Source: DAIDJD01 sp035485275
GTDB taxonomy: Bacteria; Oederibacteriota; JAJYGY01; DAIDJD01
Length of the DNA: 64,000 nucleotides
Assembly: GCA_035485275.1 (NCBI GenBank)
Contig: DATHOE010000031.1
Coordinates: 123,162-187,161 of the forward strand
Reading direction: 5' to 3'
Positions within the stretch are counted from its first letter, which is position 1. Each line of letters opens with the position of its first letter. The translations under genes were made by a program, and so were the position numbers. This document shows positions 1-8,695 of this stretch, one piece after another. The notes beneath the pieces are model-generated. The model had not been told where the DNA came from. It did not search any database and was given only the letters and a program-made list of their open reading frames with translations.

Positions 1-79
1 GCCTTCGGCCAGCCGTCCGCCTTCGTTGCGGTTCAATCGCCTTGGGGAGTGACAGCCAAACCCCACTTCCGAGGCATCC

Positions 80-541
80 ATGAGCCGCCGAACCTTCTCC
101 TACATTGAACCGCACTACTGCCGCGTCATGCTCGTCAAAGACGCGCCCGTCGTAAGCACCGACCCCTTGGGCGGTCCGGAACGCCTGGTGGCGATGGTCC
201 GGGCGCATAGCCAGGACCTGCCCGGTGAGGCGGTCTATTCCATCGTGCTCGACGCCCGCCGCAGGCCTCTGGCGGTCGTCCAGGTCAGCGTCGGGACCCT
301 GACCCAGAGCCTGGCCCATCCAAGGGAAATCTTCTTTCCGGTCCTATATGCCCACGGTGCTGCGGTCGCCATAGCGCACAACCATCCTTCCGGCGATCCC
401 TCCCCCAGCCCGGACGACCACGCGTTGACCCGGCGCATACGCGATGCCGCGGACATCCTGGGCATTCCGTTGGTGGACCACGTTATCGTGGGGTCCGAGG
501 GGCGCTTTTACAGCTACGCCCAAAGCGGCTGGCCGAGGTGA
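80..541 (+). CDS. RadC-type JAB/MPN+ domain protein (short form)
   Basis: This 153-aa protein corresponds to the C-terminal JAMM metalloprotease-like domain of RadC. The metal-binding HNHPSGDPSPSPDD signature is visible at about residues 100-113, with the upstream acidic and beta-rich part (VYSIVLDARRRPL) typical of the family. The N-terminal helix-hairpin-helix domain of chromosomal RadC is missing. Such short forms are common on plasmids and integrative elements, so it may mark mobile DNA extending left of the window. The biochemical role of RadC proteins is unsettled; the old DNA-repair assignment is not supported. The ATG is preceded by a GAGG ribosome site. It converges on the regulator that follows. 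Confidence 0.85.
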   Translation: MSRRTFSYIEPHYCRVMLVKDAPVVSTDPLGGPERLVAMVRAHSQDLPGEAVYSIVLDARRRPLAVVQVSVGTLTQSLAHPREIFFPVLYAHGAAVAIAHNHPSGDPSPSPDDHALTRRIRDAADILGIPLVDHVIVGSEGRFYSYAQSGWPR

Positions 542-552
542 TATTTTCCAAC

Positions 553-2067
553 TCAATTTCGGAAGCGCAGTTGCTCCTTTGCGAGGTCGCCGACTTCCTT
601 GAAAGCGGCTTCAATGGAATCGGACCAAACCATGCCGAAGCTGAGTGAAAGGAAATTCAGGTGCCTTGGCTTCAATGAAAAAATGTTCCCGGGAAAAATC
701 AAAATGTTCCTTTTCAGGGCGTCGTAGTGCAGGCGCAGCGCGTTGACGTGGTCCGGCAGTTCGATCCAGCATAGGCATCCGCCGTTTGGCCGGGTGATCC
801 GCGTCCCTTCGGGGAAGTGCCTCGAGATGGCCTCCGCCTCGAACCGCTTGAAATTTTCCGCGCAAAACGAGCGGACCTTTTTCATATGGCGTTTGTACAG
901 CCCGCGCGCAATGAAGTCGCTGACGCCGGCCTCGGTGACCGGATTTGTCGACGCGTTGCCGACGAATTTTTGCCCGGACAGTTCCTTCATGTATTTCCCG
1001 GCGGCCATCCAGCCCACTCTCAAACCCGGCGCGAGGATTTTCGAGAAGGAGGACAGAAGTACGACATTGCCCGTCCGGTCAAACGCTTTGGCCGGCTTGG
1101 GGCGCCTGGTTCCGAAATAGAGCTCTGAATAGATGTCGTTTTCTATCAGGGGGATGTCCTTCTTCTCGAGTATGGACACCAGTCTTGCTTTCGCGGCGTC
1201 GGGCATGCAGTAAGTGGTGGGATGGTGGAAGTTGGGCATCGCAATGACCGCACTGACACGGTTTTTCTGTATGGCCCGTTCCAGGTAATCGAGGTTCATC
1301 CCGGATTCCGAATCTATGGGTATTTCAATGATCCGAAGCCCGCAATTTTGGGCCACCACCGCCCACATGGGAAAAATGGGCGACTCGACCGCGATGATGT
1401 CCCCGGGGCGGGTCAGGGCCCTGAGGGCGATGTTGATTCCTTCGCTGACTCCGGTGGTGAGCAAAAGGTTGTCAGGGCGGATCTCAACGCCGCAGTTGAA
1501 GTATTCCTTCGAGATTTGTTGGAGCAGGGGCTGATATCCGTTGGGCCAGTTGTATTCGAGTCCCTTGGCGCCCAATTTCGTCCGTCCCAAACCCACGGAA
1601 CGCTGGAAGTCCTTGGAAGGGAACACGGAAAGCCCGGGAAAGCCCAGACTCAGGAAGAGGTTCTTGGGGTTGACCATTTGCTGGAAAATGTAAGGCAGGA
1701 AGTTGATTTGCGCGCTTAACGGCCCTTTGCCGATGGGCCGCGGATTTTTTTCCTCCCCTTCCCAGTGGGTGCTGGGACGATTCTCTTTGGAATAGCTCAC
1801 AAAGAAGCCGGATTGGGGCCGGGCTTCGATCAGACCTTCGCCCTCCAGGGCCCAGTACGCCCGTGTCACGGTGGTTGGCGTGACGCCCAGATGCCGTCCA
1901 AATTCCCGGACGGACGGCAGTTTGGCCCCAAAAGGGGGCGTTCCGCCCCGTATCTGCACCGAAAGTTTTTCGACGATGCCTTCGTAAACCTTTGGTCTGG
2001 ACTTTGCGTTCCTGGATTCCGGCATTCGGGCCTCGTGGCTTTTGGCGCGCGTGGAAATTTGGACCAT
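553..2067 (-). CDS. MocR-type GntR/aminotransferase-fold transcriptional regulator
   Basis: The protein is 504 aa. Residues about 20-95 form a GntR winged helix (KLPSVREFGRHLGVTPTTVTRAYWALEGEGLI). The rest is a fold-type I aminotransferase-like domain with the PLP-lysine motif SSFSKILAPG, Lys343 counting from this start. MocR regulators sense PLP or amino-group compounds and often control a divergent neighbour; here the divergent gene is the outer-membrane protein starting at 2296, 228 bp away. The start could instead be the ATG 14 codons later (residue 15), because the first residues are not conserved-looking. Family assignment is firm; effector and targets are unknown. Confidence 0.9.
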   Translation of the reverse strand: MVQISTRAKSHEARMPESRNAKSRPKVYEGIVEKLSVQIRGGTPPFGAKLPSVREFGRHLGVTPTTVTRAYWALEGEGLIEARPQSGFFVSYSKENRPSTHWEGEEKNPRPIGKGPLSAQINFLPYIFQQMVNPKNLFLSLGFPGLSVFPSKDFQRSVGLGRTKLGAKGLEYNWPNGYQPLLQQISKEYFNCGVEIRPDNLLLTTGVSEGINIALRALTRPGDIIAVESPIFPMWAVVAQNCGLRIIEIPIDSESGMNLDYLERAIQKNRVSAVIAMPNFHHPTTYCMPDAAKARLVSILEKKDIPLIENDIYSELYFGTRRPKPAKAFDRTGNVVLLSSFSKILAPGLRVGWMAAGKYMKELSGQKFVGNASTNPVTEAGVSDFIARGLYKRHMKKVRSFCAENFKRFEAEAISRHFPEGTRITRPNGGCLCWIELPDHVNALRLHYDALKRNILIFPGNIFSLKPRHLNFLSLSFGMVWSDSIEAAFKEVGDLAKEQLRFRN

Positions 2068-2295
2068 ACGCCTTAACCTTACATCGGGGCTATTCCGTTT
2101 GGAACGCGACTTTTTGGTCCGGCGACAAACGCAAAATGAAACAGTTTTTGCTTATTCAGAGGATACAGTTTCCAAAAATAATGACTGCCTTACCTAAAAT
2201 TTTAAGAACTGCTGCTGGTTACGAAATGTATTCCGCTTTATGTATTCATTACTTTGAGGGGCCGAGCTTCTGTCTTGTGCGGAAAGGTGGAACAA

Positions 2296-2892
2296 ATGCG
2301 AAAGTTCTCACAGTGTGCTTTTGTCCTGGGACTCCTTGTTTGCGGGGCTTCCTTAGCCTACGCCGGGGGCTCGCCGTCGGATTCCACGCAAACTGCTTCC
2401 AATTCGGGGACTGCGGGCGACACATCCGCCCCGACTGGGGATCTCGCGCCGGGATCTTCGGAGGCCTCCCCCAATCTTTGGACCGCGGCTTCCACTCCCG
2501 CCCAGCCGGGCGTCTTCGCCCTGGGCGTGGGCTTCCCGGATATACGGGCCCGTTACGATTTCAGCACCCGTTTTGACGTGGAATTGAAAGCTGCCGGTGA
2601 AACCAGCACCCAGGCTTATTCCGCTCGCCTCTATTTCCGTGCCCTGCGCTGGAACGAATTGGGCGCCTACGCCGGCGCGGAAACCGGCTACCTTCGTTTT
2701 GACGGCGTTTACTCCCTCGATGGAACCGGATTTTTCGTTGAGCCCCTGGTTGGCGCGGAGTACTTCATCGACAAACGCTGGTTCCTCAACGTCGACATCG
2801 GACCGGCCTTCGTCAACGTGTCCTCCAGCGGGGAGAACATCGGTGAATGGCAATGGACGGTCAATACCGCCCTCTATTACACCTTGTTCTAG
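2296..2892 (+). CDS. Secreted outer-membrane beta-barrel-like protein
   Basis: This 198-aa protein starts with a Sec signal peptide (basic MRKF, hydrophobic stretch, YAGG cleavage region). A Ser/Thr/Pro-rich linker follows, then alternating hydrophobic/polar strands with aromatic ends (RARYDFSTRFDVELKAAGE, YSARLYFRALRW), ending in Phe (ALYYTLF) as outer-membrane barrels do. The ATG at 2296 was chosen because a GGAAAGGTGG ribosome site lies just upstream and the signal peptide begins there. It lies 11 bp before the first NHL gene and probably shares its transcript. It may be a small barrel of the OmpW or surface-antigen kind; no specific family is recognised. Confidence 0.6.
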   Translation: MRKFSQCAFVLGLLVCGASLAYAGGSPSDSTQTASNSGTAGDTSAPTGDLAPGSSEASPNLWTAASTPAQPGVFALGVGFPDIRARYDFSTRFDVELKAAGETSTQAYSARLYFRALRWNELGAYAGAETGYLRFDGVYSLDGTGFFVEPLVGAEYFIDKRWFLNVDIGPAFVNVSSSGENIGEWQWTVNTALYYTLF

Positions 2893-2903
2893 GGGCCGGA
2901 ATC

Positions 2904-4733
2904 ATGAAACGAATACTTTTAACCCTTAGTGCCCTTTGCCTGGGAAGCGGTCTGGCCGCAGGTGGCCTGCATTTTGGCATCCTGCAATCCACGGATGCAA
3001 CGGTCCGCGATCTTAGAAAACAGATTTTGGCCACCGAGAGTCCGGTGCCCACGCCCGAGACCGAGGGCTGCGGCAACCTTTATCTTGGATCTGTTCCCAG
3101 CGGCTTCGCCATGAACGGAATTTTTATCGCCTGGGACCCCACCACCAGCCATTTCGTGGCGACTTTTGCTGCCAACGAGGTCGAAATCGTCGACGGATCA
3201 GGGAACTACGTTAGCTCCTTTGGGGGCACTGGTACCGGCAATGGCCAATTGAATACTCCTGCTGGCGTAGCGGTGGATGGTTCCGGGGATATCTACGTAT
3301 GCGATAGCGGCAACAATCGAATCCAGGTATTCAGTAGCGCGGGCGGTTATAAGTTCCAGTTTAGCGAGAATTCTTCCGATGCCCCTTTGGAGGATCCACA
3401 AGGGATCGCCCTAGACGTCAGTGGAAACGCCTACGTTAGCGATTATATCGGGCAGATTTGGGTGTTTGATAAGAGCGGCAACTTCTTGCGTAGCTTTGGA
3501 AGCGGTGGTTCTGGGAATGGAAATCTATCAGAGCCGGAGGGTTTACGTCTGGACGGTAGCGGGAATATTTATGTCGCGGACTATGGCAACAACCGCGTGG
3601 AGGAGTTCACAAATTCCGGCACCTATGTCAACCAGTTCGGAAGTGCCGGTTCCGGCACAGGGCAATTAAGCGGGCCTACTGATCTGGACGTTCTTTCGAC
3701 AGGTGACATTTATGTGGCTGACTACGAAAATAACCGAATTGAAGGCTTCACGAATGCCGGAGCTTATTTGACCCAATTCGGCGTTGTAGGAGCCGCGCCT
3801 GGGCAATTCAGCGGTCCGTCTTCTCTTGTCATGGGCCCCGGCGGAGATTTTTATGTTTGCGATTCCGGTAACTACCGCGTTCAGGTCATGAGCGCGAGCG
3901 GTTCCTACATCAAGCAATATGGCAATGGCGGCAACGGAAACGGTCAATTTGAAGTTCCTACAGGTGTCGCAATTGGGGGTAATGGAAATATTTATGTGGC
4001 GGATGGACAAAACCAACGGGTTCAAATTCTGAACCCCGGTGGCGCCTATGTCGGACAGTTCACTACGGCGGGCTTCAGCGAACCGGCGGGCGTGGCGGTC
4101 GGTGTAAGTTCCAATGTCTACGTAGCTGACTCAGGGAAAGAGCTGGTCGATATTTTTACTTCGGCAGGGACTTTCGTCACCAGCTTCGGAAGCGCCGGGT
4201 CTGGACCAGGTCAGTTTAGTGAACCGCTCGGCGTCGCAACGGATTCCGTTGGGAATGTCTACGTGGCCGACGCCTTAAATTATCGGGTCCAGGTTTTCGA
4301 CAGCGGAGGCACATTCAAATTCCAGTTCGGAACCCAAGGGTCGGGACCAGGGAAGTTCAATATCCCGGACGACATCGCGGTGGCGGCCAACGGGAATATC
4401 TATGTGTCGGACGCCGGAAATTCCAGGGTGGAAATATTCAACAGCGCCGGCACCTTCATTTCCCAATTCGGATCCTTGGGAAGCGGCCCCGGTCAATTCA
4501 ACGGAACTTCCGGAATAGCTTTGGGGGCCAATGGTGACGTCTATGTGGGCGATAACGACAACGGACGTGTGGAGGTCTTCAACAGCGCGGGGGTCTTCCA
4601 ACGCGAATCCGGAAGTTTCGGCGTTGGACCGGGGCAGTTCGAAGAGGGGAGATCTTATTTTGCTATCTCGGGAAACGGTCCGCTATACGCGAGCGACGCT
4701 ACGAATAACCGCGTGGACGAGTTCTGCCCGTAG
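2904..4733 (+). CDS. Exported NHL-repeat double beta-propeller protein, copy 1
   Basis: The protein is 609 aa. A Sec-type N-terminus (residues 1-20) is followed by a short helix shared with the next gene (LHFGILQS, VRDLRKQILATES). About 12 NHL repeats of roughly 47 aa then run to the end, each with a core like IYVADYGNNRVEEF; twelve repeats would make two six-bladed propellers. A Cys just before the propeller and a penultimate Cys (FCP end) could form a closing disulfide. NHL propellers usually bind proteins or ligands; no catalytic motif is seen. The ATG at 2904 has an AGGGG ribosome site and matches the paralogue's start. The gene follows an outer-membrane protein gene. Confidence 0.8.
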   Translation: MKRILLTLSALCLGSGLAAGGLHFGILQSTDATVRDLRKQILATESPVPTPETEGCGNLYLGSVPSGFAMNGIFIAWDPTTSHFVATFAANEVEIVDGSGNYVSSFGGTGTGNGQLNTPAGVAVDGSGDIYVCDSGNNRIQVFSSAGGYKFQFSENSSDAPLEDPQGIALDVSGNAYVSDYIGQIWVFDKSGNFLRSFGSGGSGNGNLSEPEGLRLDGSGNIYVADYGNNRVEEFTNSGTYVNQFGSAGSGTGQLSGPTDLDVLSTGDIYVADYENNRIEGFTNAGAYLTQFGVVGAAPGQFSGPSSLVMGPGGDFYVCDSGNYRVQVMSASGSYIKQYGNGGNGNGQFEVPTGVAIGGNGNIYVADGQNQRVQILNPGGAYVGQFTTAGFSEPAGVAVGVSSNVYVADSGKELVDIFTSAGTFVTSFGSAGSGPGQFSEPLGVATDSVGNVYVADALNYRVQVFDSGGTFKFQFGTQGSGPGKFNIPDDIAVAANGNIYVSDAGNSRVEIFNSAGTFISQFGSLGSGPGQFNGTSGIALGANGDVYVGDNDNGRVEVFNSAGVFQRESGSFGVGPGQFEEGRSYFAISGNGPLYASDATNNRVDEFCP

Positions 4734-4788
4734 GCTCTTCCGCGGTGTTGGTGCCATTGGGCTACATTTTATTTAAGGGGTCCGAACC

Positions 4789-6669
4789 ATGAAACGCATG
4801 TTTTTGATGCTCGCCGCCTTCGGGTTCGCAAGCGGCCTCGCCGCGGGGGGGCTGCATTTCGGCATCCTGCAATCCGCGGACGCCACGGTCCGTGACCTCA
4901 AGAAACAGATTTTGGCGACGGAGAGCCTTTCCTCGACTTCCCAGGGCCGGATGACCTGCCCCAGCCTCTATCTTGGGCCGGATCCGGCGGGGCTCGCGGT
5001 TCCTGATGTCGCAAGTATCACTTGGGATCCCACCACCAGCCACTTTATCGCGCTTCTGAGCGGACTCTCCGCCGTGGAAATTCTGGACAGCAATGGAAAA
5101 TTCCTTTCCACATTCGGCGGCTACGGCTCAGGTAACGGGCAAATGAATGAACCCAGCAACGTCGCAGTGGACGCTTCGGGCGACATTTATATCAGCGACA
5201 CAAATAACTCCCGGGTCGAGATTTTTGATAGCGCCGGGGCTTACAAGTTTCAGTTCAATGGCAACTCCGGAGGCCACAATATTTACGCCACCGAGGGGGT
5301 CGCGTTGGACGTCAGTAGCAACGCCTACGTCACCAACCGTGATCTATCGACGGTTGAGGTGTTTGATAAGAGCGGCAACTACCTTCGGACTTTTGGAAGC
5401 TTTGGCTCCGGTGACGGGGATCTGAATGCGCCTACGGCCCTTAGGGTCGATTCCAGCGGAAATGTCTATGTTCTGGACCTTGGCAACAGCCGCGTCGAGG
5501 AATTCACGAACGCCGGGGTCTATGTGAACGAATTCGGCAGCGCCGGTTCGGGCGCGGGACAATTCGAGAATCCTTCGGACCTGGACGTCATCCCCTCCGG
5601 GGACATCTATGTCGCGGACTATAGCAACAACCGCGTGGAAGGTTTCACCAATTCGGGCCTCAATATTTCCCAATTCGGCACGTCGGGCAACGGCGCGGGG
5701 CAATTCCACGGACCGAATTCCCTGGTCGAGGGTCCGGGAGGGGATTTATACGTGGCCGACTCAGGCAATGCCCGCATTGAGATCACGAGCATCAGTGGCA
5801 CTTATGTTGGCCAGTATGGCGACAGCGGCGACGGCGGCGGGCAATTCAGCAATCCCGTTGGGGTCGCCATTGAAAACGATGGCAACGTCTTTGTGGCGGA
5901 CGCATCCAACAATCGCGTCGAAATTTTCAATCCCGGCGGTTCGTTCATCGGAAATTTCGGCTCGGGCGGAAGCGGGACGGGCCAGTTCAACGGCCCGGAG
6001 GGTGTGGCGGTGGACGCCCATTCGAACGTCTACGTGGCCGATTCAGGCAATGACCGCGTTGAGGTTTTCACTGAAGGGGGCGGCTATGTCTCCTCTTTTG
6101 GGACTTCAGGTTCGGGAACGGGCCAGTTTAATCAGCCGAACGGTGTCGCCGTGGATGCCAACGGGAATATTTACGTGGCGGACACCAACAACAGCCGGGT
6201 CCAGGTCTTTAACAGCGCGTATACCTACCAATTCCAGTTCGGAACCTCGGGGTCGGGCCCCGGTCAATTCGCCAGCCCTGCGCAGGTGGCTGTGGCCTCC
6301 AGCGGAAAGATCTATGTGTCCGACACCGGGAACTCGAGGGTGCAGATCTTCGACAGCCAGGGCAATACGCTTTCCTCGTTCGGCTCGCTCGGAAGCGGTC
6401 CGGGCCAGTTCAATAGGACCGGCGGCCTGGCTCTGGGGGCCAACGGCGACGTCTATGTGGCGGATATTTTAAATGGCCGGGTCGAGGTATTCAGCGGCTC
6501 CGGGGTTTTTGAGTACGCGTCCGGGAGCCCGGGTTTTGAGTTTGGAACCGGGAGCGCAGGCGTTGAGGTGGGGCAATTTAATGAACCCTATGGCTTGGCG
6601 ATTTCAGGGAACGGTCCGCTTTACGTGAGCGATTCCGGGAATGACCGGGTTTATGAGTATTGCCCCTGA
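4789..6669 (+). CDS. Exported NHL-repeat double beta-propeller protein, copy 2
   Basis: This 626-aa protein is a tandem paralogue of the preceding gene, 55 bp downstream. It has the same signal sequence, the same helix (LHFGILQSADATVRDLKKQI), about 12 NHL repeats (cores such as IYVADTNNSRVQVF and VYVADSGNDRVEVF) and the same CP terminus with a matching N-terminal Cys. The ribosome site AAGGGG precedes the ATG. Extra residues lie near the last repeat (FEFGTGSAGVEVGQF). The pair looks like a recent duplication followed by divergence, perhaps giving different binding partners. It is predicted to be periplasmic or surface-exposed; the function is unknown. Confidence 0.8.
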   Translation: MKRMFLMLAAFGFASGLAAGGLHFGILQSADATVRDLKKQILATESLSSTSQGRMTCPSLYLGPDPAGLAVPDVASITWDPTTSHFIALLSGLSAVEILDSNGKFLSTFGGYGSGNGQMNEPSNVAVDASGDIYISDTNNSRVEIFDSAGAYKFQFNGNSGGHNIYATEGVALDVSSNAYVTNRDLSTVEVFDKSGNYLRTFGSFGSGDGDLNAPTALRVDSSGNVYVLDLGNSRVEEFTNAGVYVNEFGSAGSGAGQFENPSDLDVIPSGDIYVADYSNNRVEGFTNSGLNISQFGTSGNGAGQFHGPNSLVEGPGGDLYVADSGNARIEITSISGTYVGQYGDSGDGGGQFSNPVGVAIENDGNVFVADASNNRVEIFNPGGSFIGNFGSGGSGTGQFNGPEGVAVDAHSNVYVADSGNDRVEVFTEGGGYVSSFGTSGSGTGQFNQPNGVAVDANGNIYVADTNNSRVQVFNSAYTYQFQFGTSGSGPGQFASPAQVAVASSGKIYVSDTGNSRVQIFDSQGNTLSSFGSLGSGPGQFNRTGGLALGANGDVYVADILNGRVEVFSGSGVFEYASGSPGFEFGTGSAGVEVGQFNEPYGLAISGNGPLYVSDSGNDRVYEYCP

Positions 6670-6735
6670 CGCTCCGGTCTGCGGTCGGAATCGCCGCTTG
6701 GCACCATTGGATAGAATTCAATTTTCGAGGACTTC

Positions 6736-7515
6736 ATGCGCACTATCGCCCTGTTCCTGATTGCATTCGCGTGTCTTGTTGGCCCCTTGAGCGCGGACGC
6801 GATCGATTTCACCCCCTTCGCCGGTTACACCAGCGTCTCGATGGGCAGCGTGAACAAGGCCCAAGCCGGGTATCAGGAGACGCTGACGACGCTTTTATAC
6901 AATGAGGGTAATCCGGCGTCATTCACGGGCGCGGACCTGAGCGGCGCTTGGATCCTGGGAGGGGACCTTCTGTCTGGCGCTTTGACCCCCTGGAAAGAGC
7001 TGGAACTCGGCCTGAGGGTGGATTATCTCGGCACCAATCAGGCGAGCGACCTGCTGTCCGAGGGGGCCGCTACGATCAATACGACGGAAAGCGGCACCCT
7101 CACCAGCGTGATGATCGGGGGGCGCTACCAATTGCCCGGGGCGGACTATGGATTGAAGCTTTCCGCGGGCGCCTTCGCCGGAATCGGATACGGCACTATG
7201 TCGCAAAATTTCTCGGTTACGGAGGGAGGGACAGACATGGTGGCCAACGGTTTTTATTACGGTGAGGGCTTTGTCGGGGACCTGGACCTGCGCCTGGACT
7301 GGACCGTGCCCGGCGTTACCTGGCTTCACCTCGACGCACAAGGCGGCTACCGTTACGCCAGCTTGGGTGACTTCAGGGACGGCAACGGCCAGCCGTTGGA
7401 AGGCCCGATGAAGTATTTGCACCAATTTGCGCCCACGGAATTTCCTCCCGCCTCGGCCGTGGACGTCGATTTCAGCGGTTTGTCCGTTGAAGGCGGTTTG
7501 AGCCTGGTTTTCTAG
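6736..7515 (+). CDS. Predicted outer-membrane beta-barrel protein
   Basis: The protein is 259 aa with a clear signal peptide (MRTIALFLIAFACLVGPLSADA). Amphipathic strands follow, such as ELELGLRVDYLG, TLTSVMIGGRYQL and TWLHLDAQGGYRYASL, and it ends in a final strand with terminal Phe (GGLSLVF), the usual signal for the barrel-assembly machinery. It sits 66 bp after the second NHL gene on the same strand and closes the cluster of outer-membrane protein, propeller, propeller, outer-membrane protein. It may be a surface partner of the propellers. It resembles small OmpA/OmpW-like barrels but cannot be assigned further. Confidence 0.65.
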   Translation: MRTIALFLIAFACLVGPLSADAIDFTPFAGYTSVSMGSVNKAQAGYQETLTTLLYNEGNPASFTGADLSGAWILGGDLLSGALTPWKELELGLRVDYLGTNQASDLLSEGAATINTTESGTLTSVMIGGRYQLPGADYGLKLSAGAFAGIGYGTMSQNFSVTEGGTDMVANGFYYGEGFVGDLDLRLDWTVPGVTWLHLDAQGGYRYASLGDFRDGNGQPLEGPMKYLHQFAPTEFPPASAVDVDFSGLSVEGGLSLVF

Positions 7516-8056
7516 GAGCTTCAGGCGGGCCCTACAGGCGCCTCAAACTTCGTGGTGTATGTGATCAAGACGCTCTAGGTTCCCGTCATCGGAGATAGGG
7601 GGCGTTTCAAGGCTGGGAGTTTTTCGGTTTTGGGATGAAGCAGCGTTAATTCTGCGACACCTCGAAAACGAGCGGCTCCTTGAGGGGCTCCGGCCGGGTT
7701 GGCAAGGCCCGGTCGGGGCTTAATTTAGGGCTTCAAGCAGGCTAGAAGCCGAAAAAAGACACACTGCTTTCCGGTGGTTTGGCCCCGGAGCGGGCCTAGT
7801 TCGCCGCGGTCGGGTATTTTGTGTACGAGGGTTCCCATTTGATGGGGCTATAAATTTTTTCGTCTAATCCGAGGGTGCACGGCCTTATTGTCATTGACAT
7901 TCAGTGCCACCAAGGTATTTAATGCCTGCCTTTAAGTCATTCCGTGGACATATAAATCTACTGATGACAAAAAATTTTATAATATCACGTCATTATTGAA
8001 AGTTCAATAAAAAAGATGCCTATATTTTAGGCGACTTTTTTGGAGGGGCCGGGGGG
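7516..8056. other. 541-bp intergenic region between the NHL cluster and the secretion operon
   Basis: No coding region, tRNA piece or recognisable attachment site was found. The first part is GC-rich; from about 7,900 it becomes strikingly AT-rich. It ends with a consensus -10 hexamer (TATAAT, 7978-7983), a TTGAA-AG-TTCAA palindrome and a GCCTA/TAGGC hairpin just before the Xre gene, a plausible promoter/operator zone. An inverted repeat GGCTTC/GAAGCC lies at 7729-7750. The composition change could mark an element boundary, but no direct repeat supports that. Confidence 0.5.
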
Positions 8057-8260
8057 ATGACAGCACGGGAGATCGTGGCCTTACGGGTGCAGTTGGGCCT
8101 CACCCAGGAGCAATTTGCGGCCTGCATCCAGTCCCGCCAGAACACGGTGGCCCTCTGGGAGACTGGTAGGCATAAGCCGTCCCGTGTCTACCAGCGCCTT
8201 CTGGAGCAGCTCAAGGCAAAAGTGGGTCCGGTAATCACGAATACGACGGGAAAGCCTTGA
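8057..8260 (+). CDS. Small Xre-family helix-turn-helix regulator
   Basis: This 67-aa protein is essentially one Cro/C1-type HTH: LGLTQEQFAACIQSRQNTVALWETGRHKPS places the recognition helix at about residues 26-36. There is a strong ribosome site (GGAGGGG) and an AT-rich upstream region with small palindromes (TTGAA-AG-TTCAA and a GCCTA/TAGGC stem) that could be its operator. It is the first gene of the secretion operon and probably represses it, as is usual for such regulators on integrative elements. The regulatory role is inferred from position. Confidence 0.8.
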   Translation: MTAREIVALRVQLGLTQEQFAACIQSRQNTVALWETGRHKPSRVYQRLLEQLKAKVGPVITNTTGKP

Positions 8261-8337
8261 TGGGGAAGAGCGAAGCCAATCATGGGATTTTTTCTGGTTC
8301 CGCATCATCACATTCATTCGCTCGAGGGTCGTTGAAC

Positions 8338-8691
8338 ATGAAGGCTACGAGGAACGTTTGGGGTTTCCGTGTGGCGTTGTTGGTCCTGGTACAGGCTTTC
8401 CCTTTCGTATTGCATGCCACGGGGTATTTGGGCAACGCCGACACGGCCATCTACAACCTGCTGTGGAAGGTCGTGAATTTCGTGGCGGGTATCACCGGGA
8501 TCATGCTGCTGGTCCGCATCCTGTGGGCCCTCCAGAACACCGAAGACCGCGGCGCCCAGCTCAAGACCGCCTGCTGGAACATGCTCGTCCTCGGGTGCGT
8601 GTGGGCGCTTGGATCGTGGTGGCTCGGCAACGCGTCCAGCGCGGGCACGTCGCTGACCGGAGTGGACACCGTCATGCAGCTCCATCAGTGA
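8338..8691 (+). CDS. VirB2/TrbC-like conjugative pilin candidate
   Basis: This 117-aa protein has a cleavable-looking N-terminal hydrophobic segment ending near FPFVLHATG. Two further membrane segments follow (LLWKVVNFVAGITGIMLLVRILWAL and MLVLGCVWALGSWWLG) around a short basic loop, the layout of VirB2/TrbC pilins. The ATG at 8338 starts the signal peptide; the upstream in-frame extension is not plausible as protein. Position before VirB6-, VirB3- and VirB4-like genes supports the call. Pilin sequences are too divergent for certainty. In the family, mature subunits build the pilus or conduit. Confidence 0.6.
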   Translation: MKATRNVWGFRVALLVLVQAFPFVLHATGYLGNADTAIYNLLWKVVNFVAGITGIMLLVRILWALQNTEDRGAQLKTACWNMLVLGCVWALGSWWLGNASSAGTSLTGVDTVMQLHQ

Positions 8692-8695
8692 GGCG

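Noticed and set aside
743..1120. Plus-strand frames opposite the MocR gene
   Set aside because: No ribosome site or family motif; the opposite strand encodes a recognisable GntR/aminotransferase protein.
7729..7750. GGCTTC/GAAGCC inverted repeat as terminator
   Set aside because: The stem is only 6 bp with a 10-nt loop and no T run on the plus strand.
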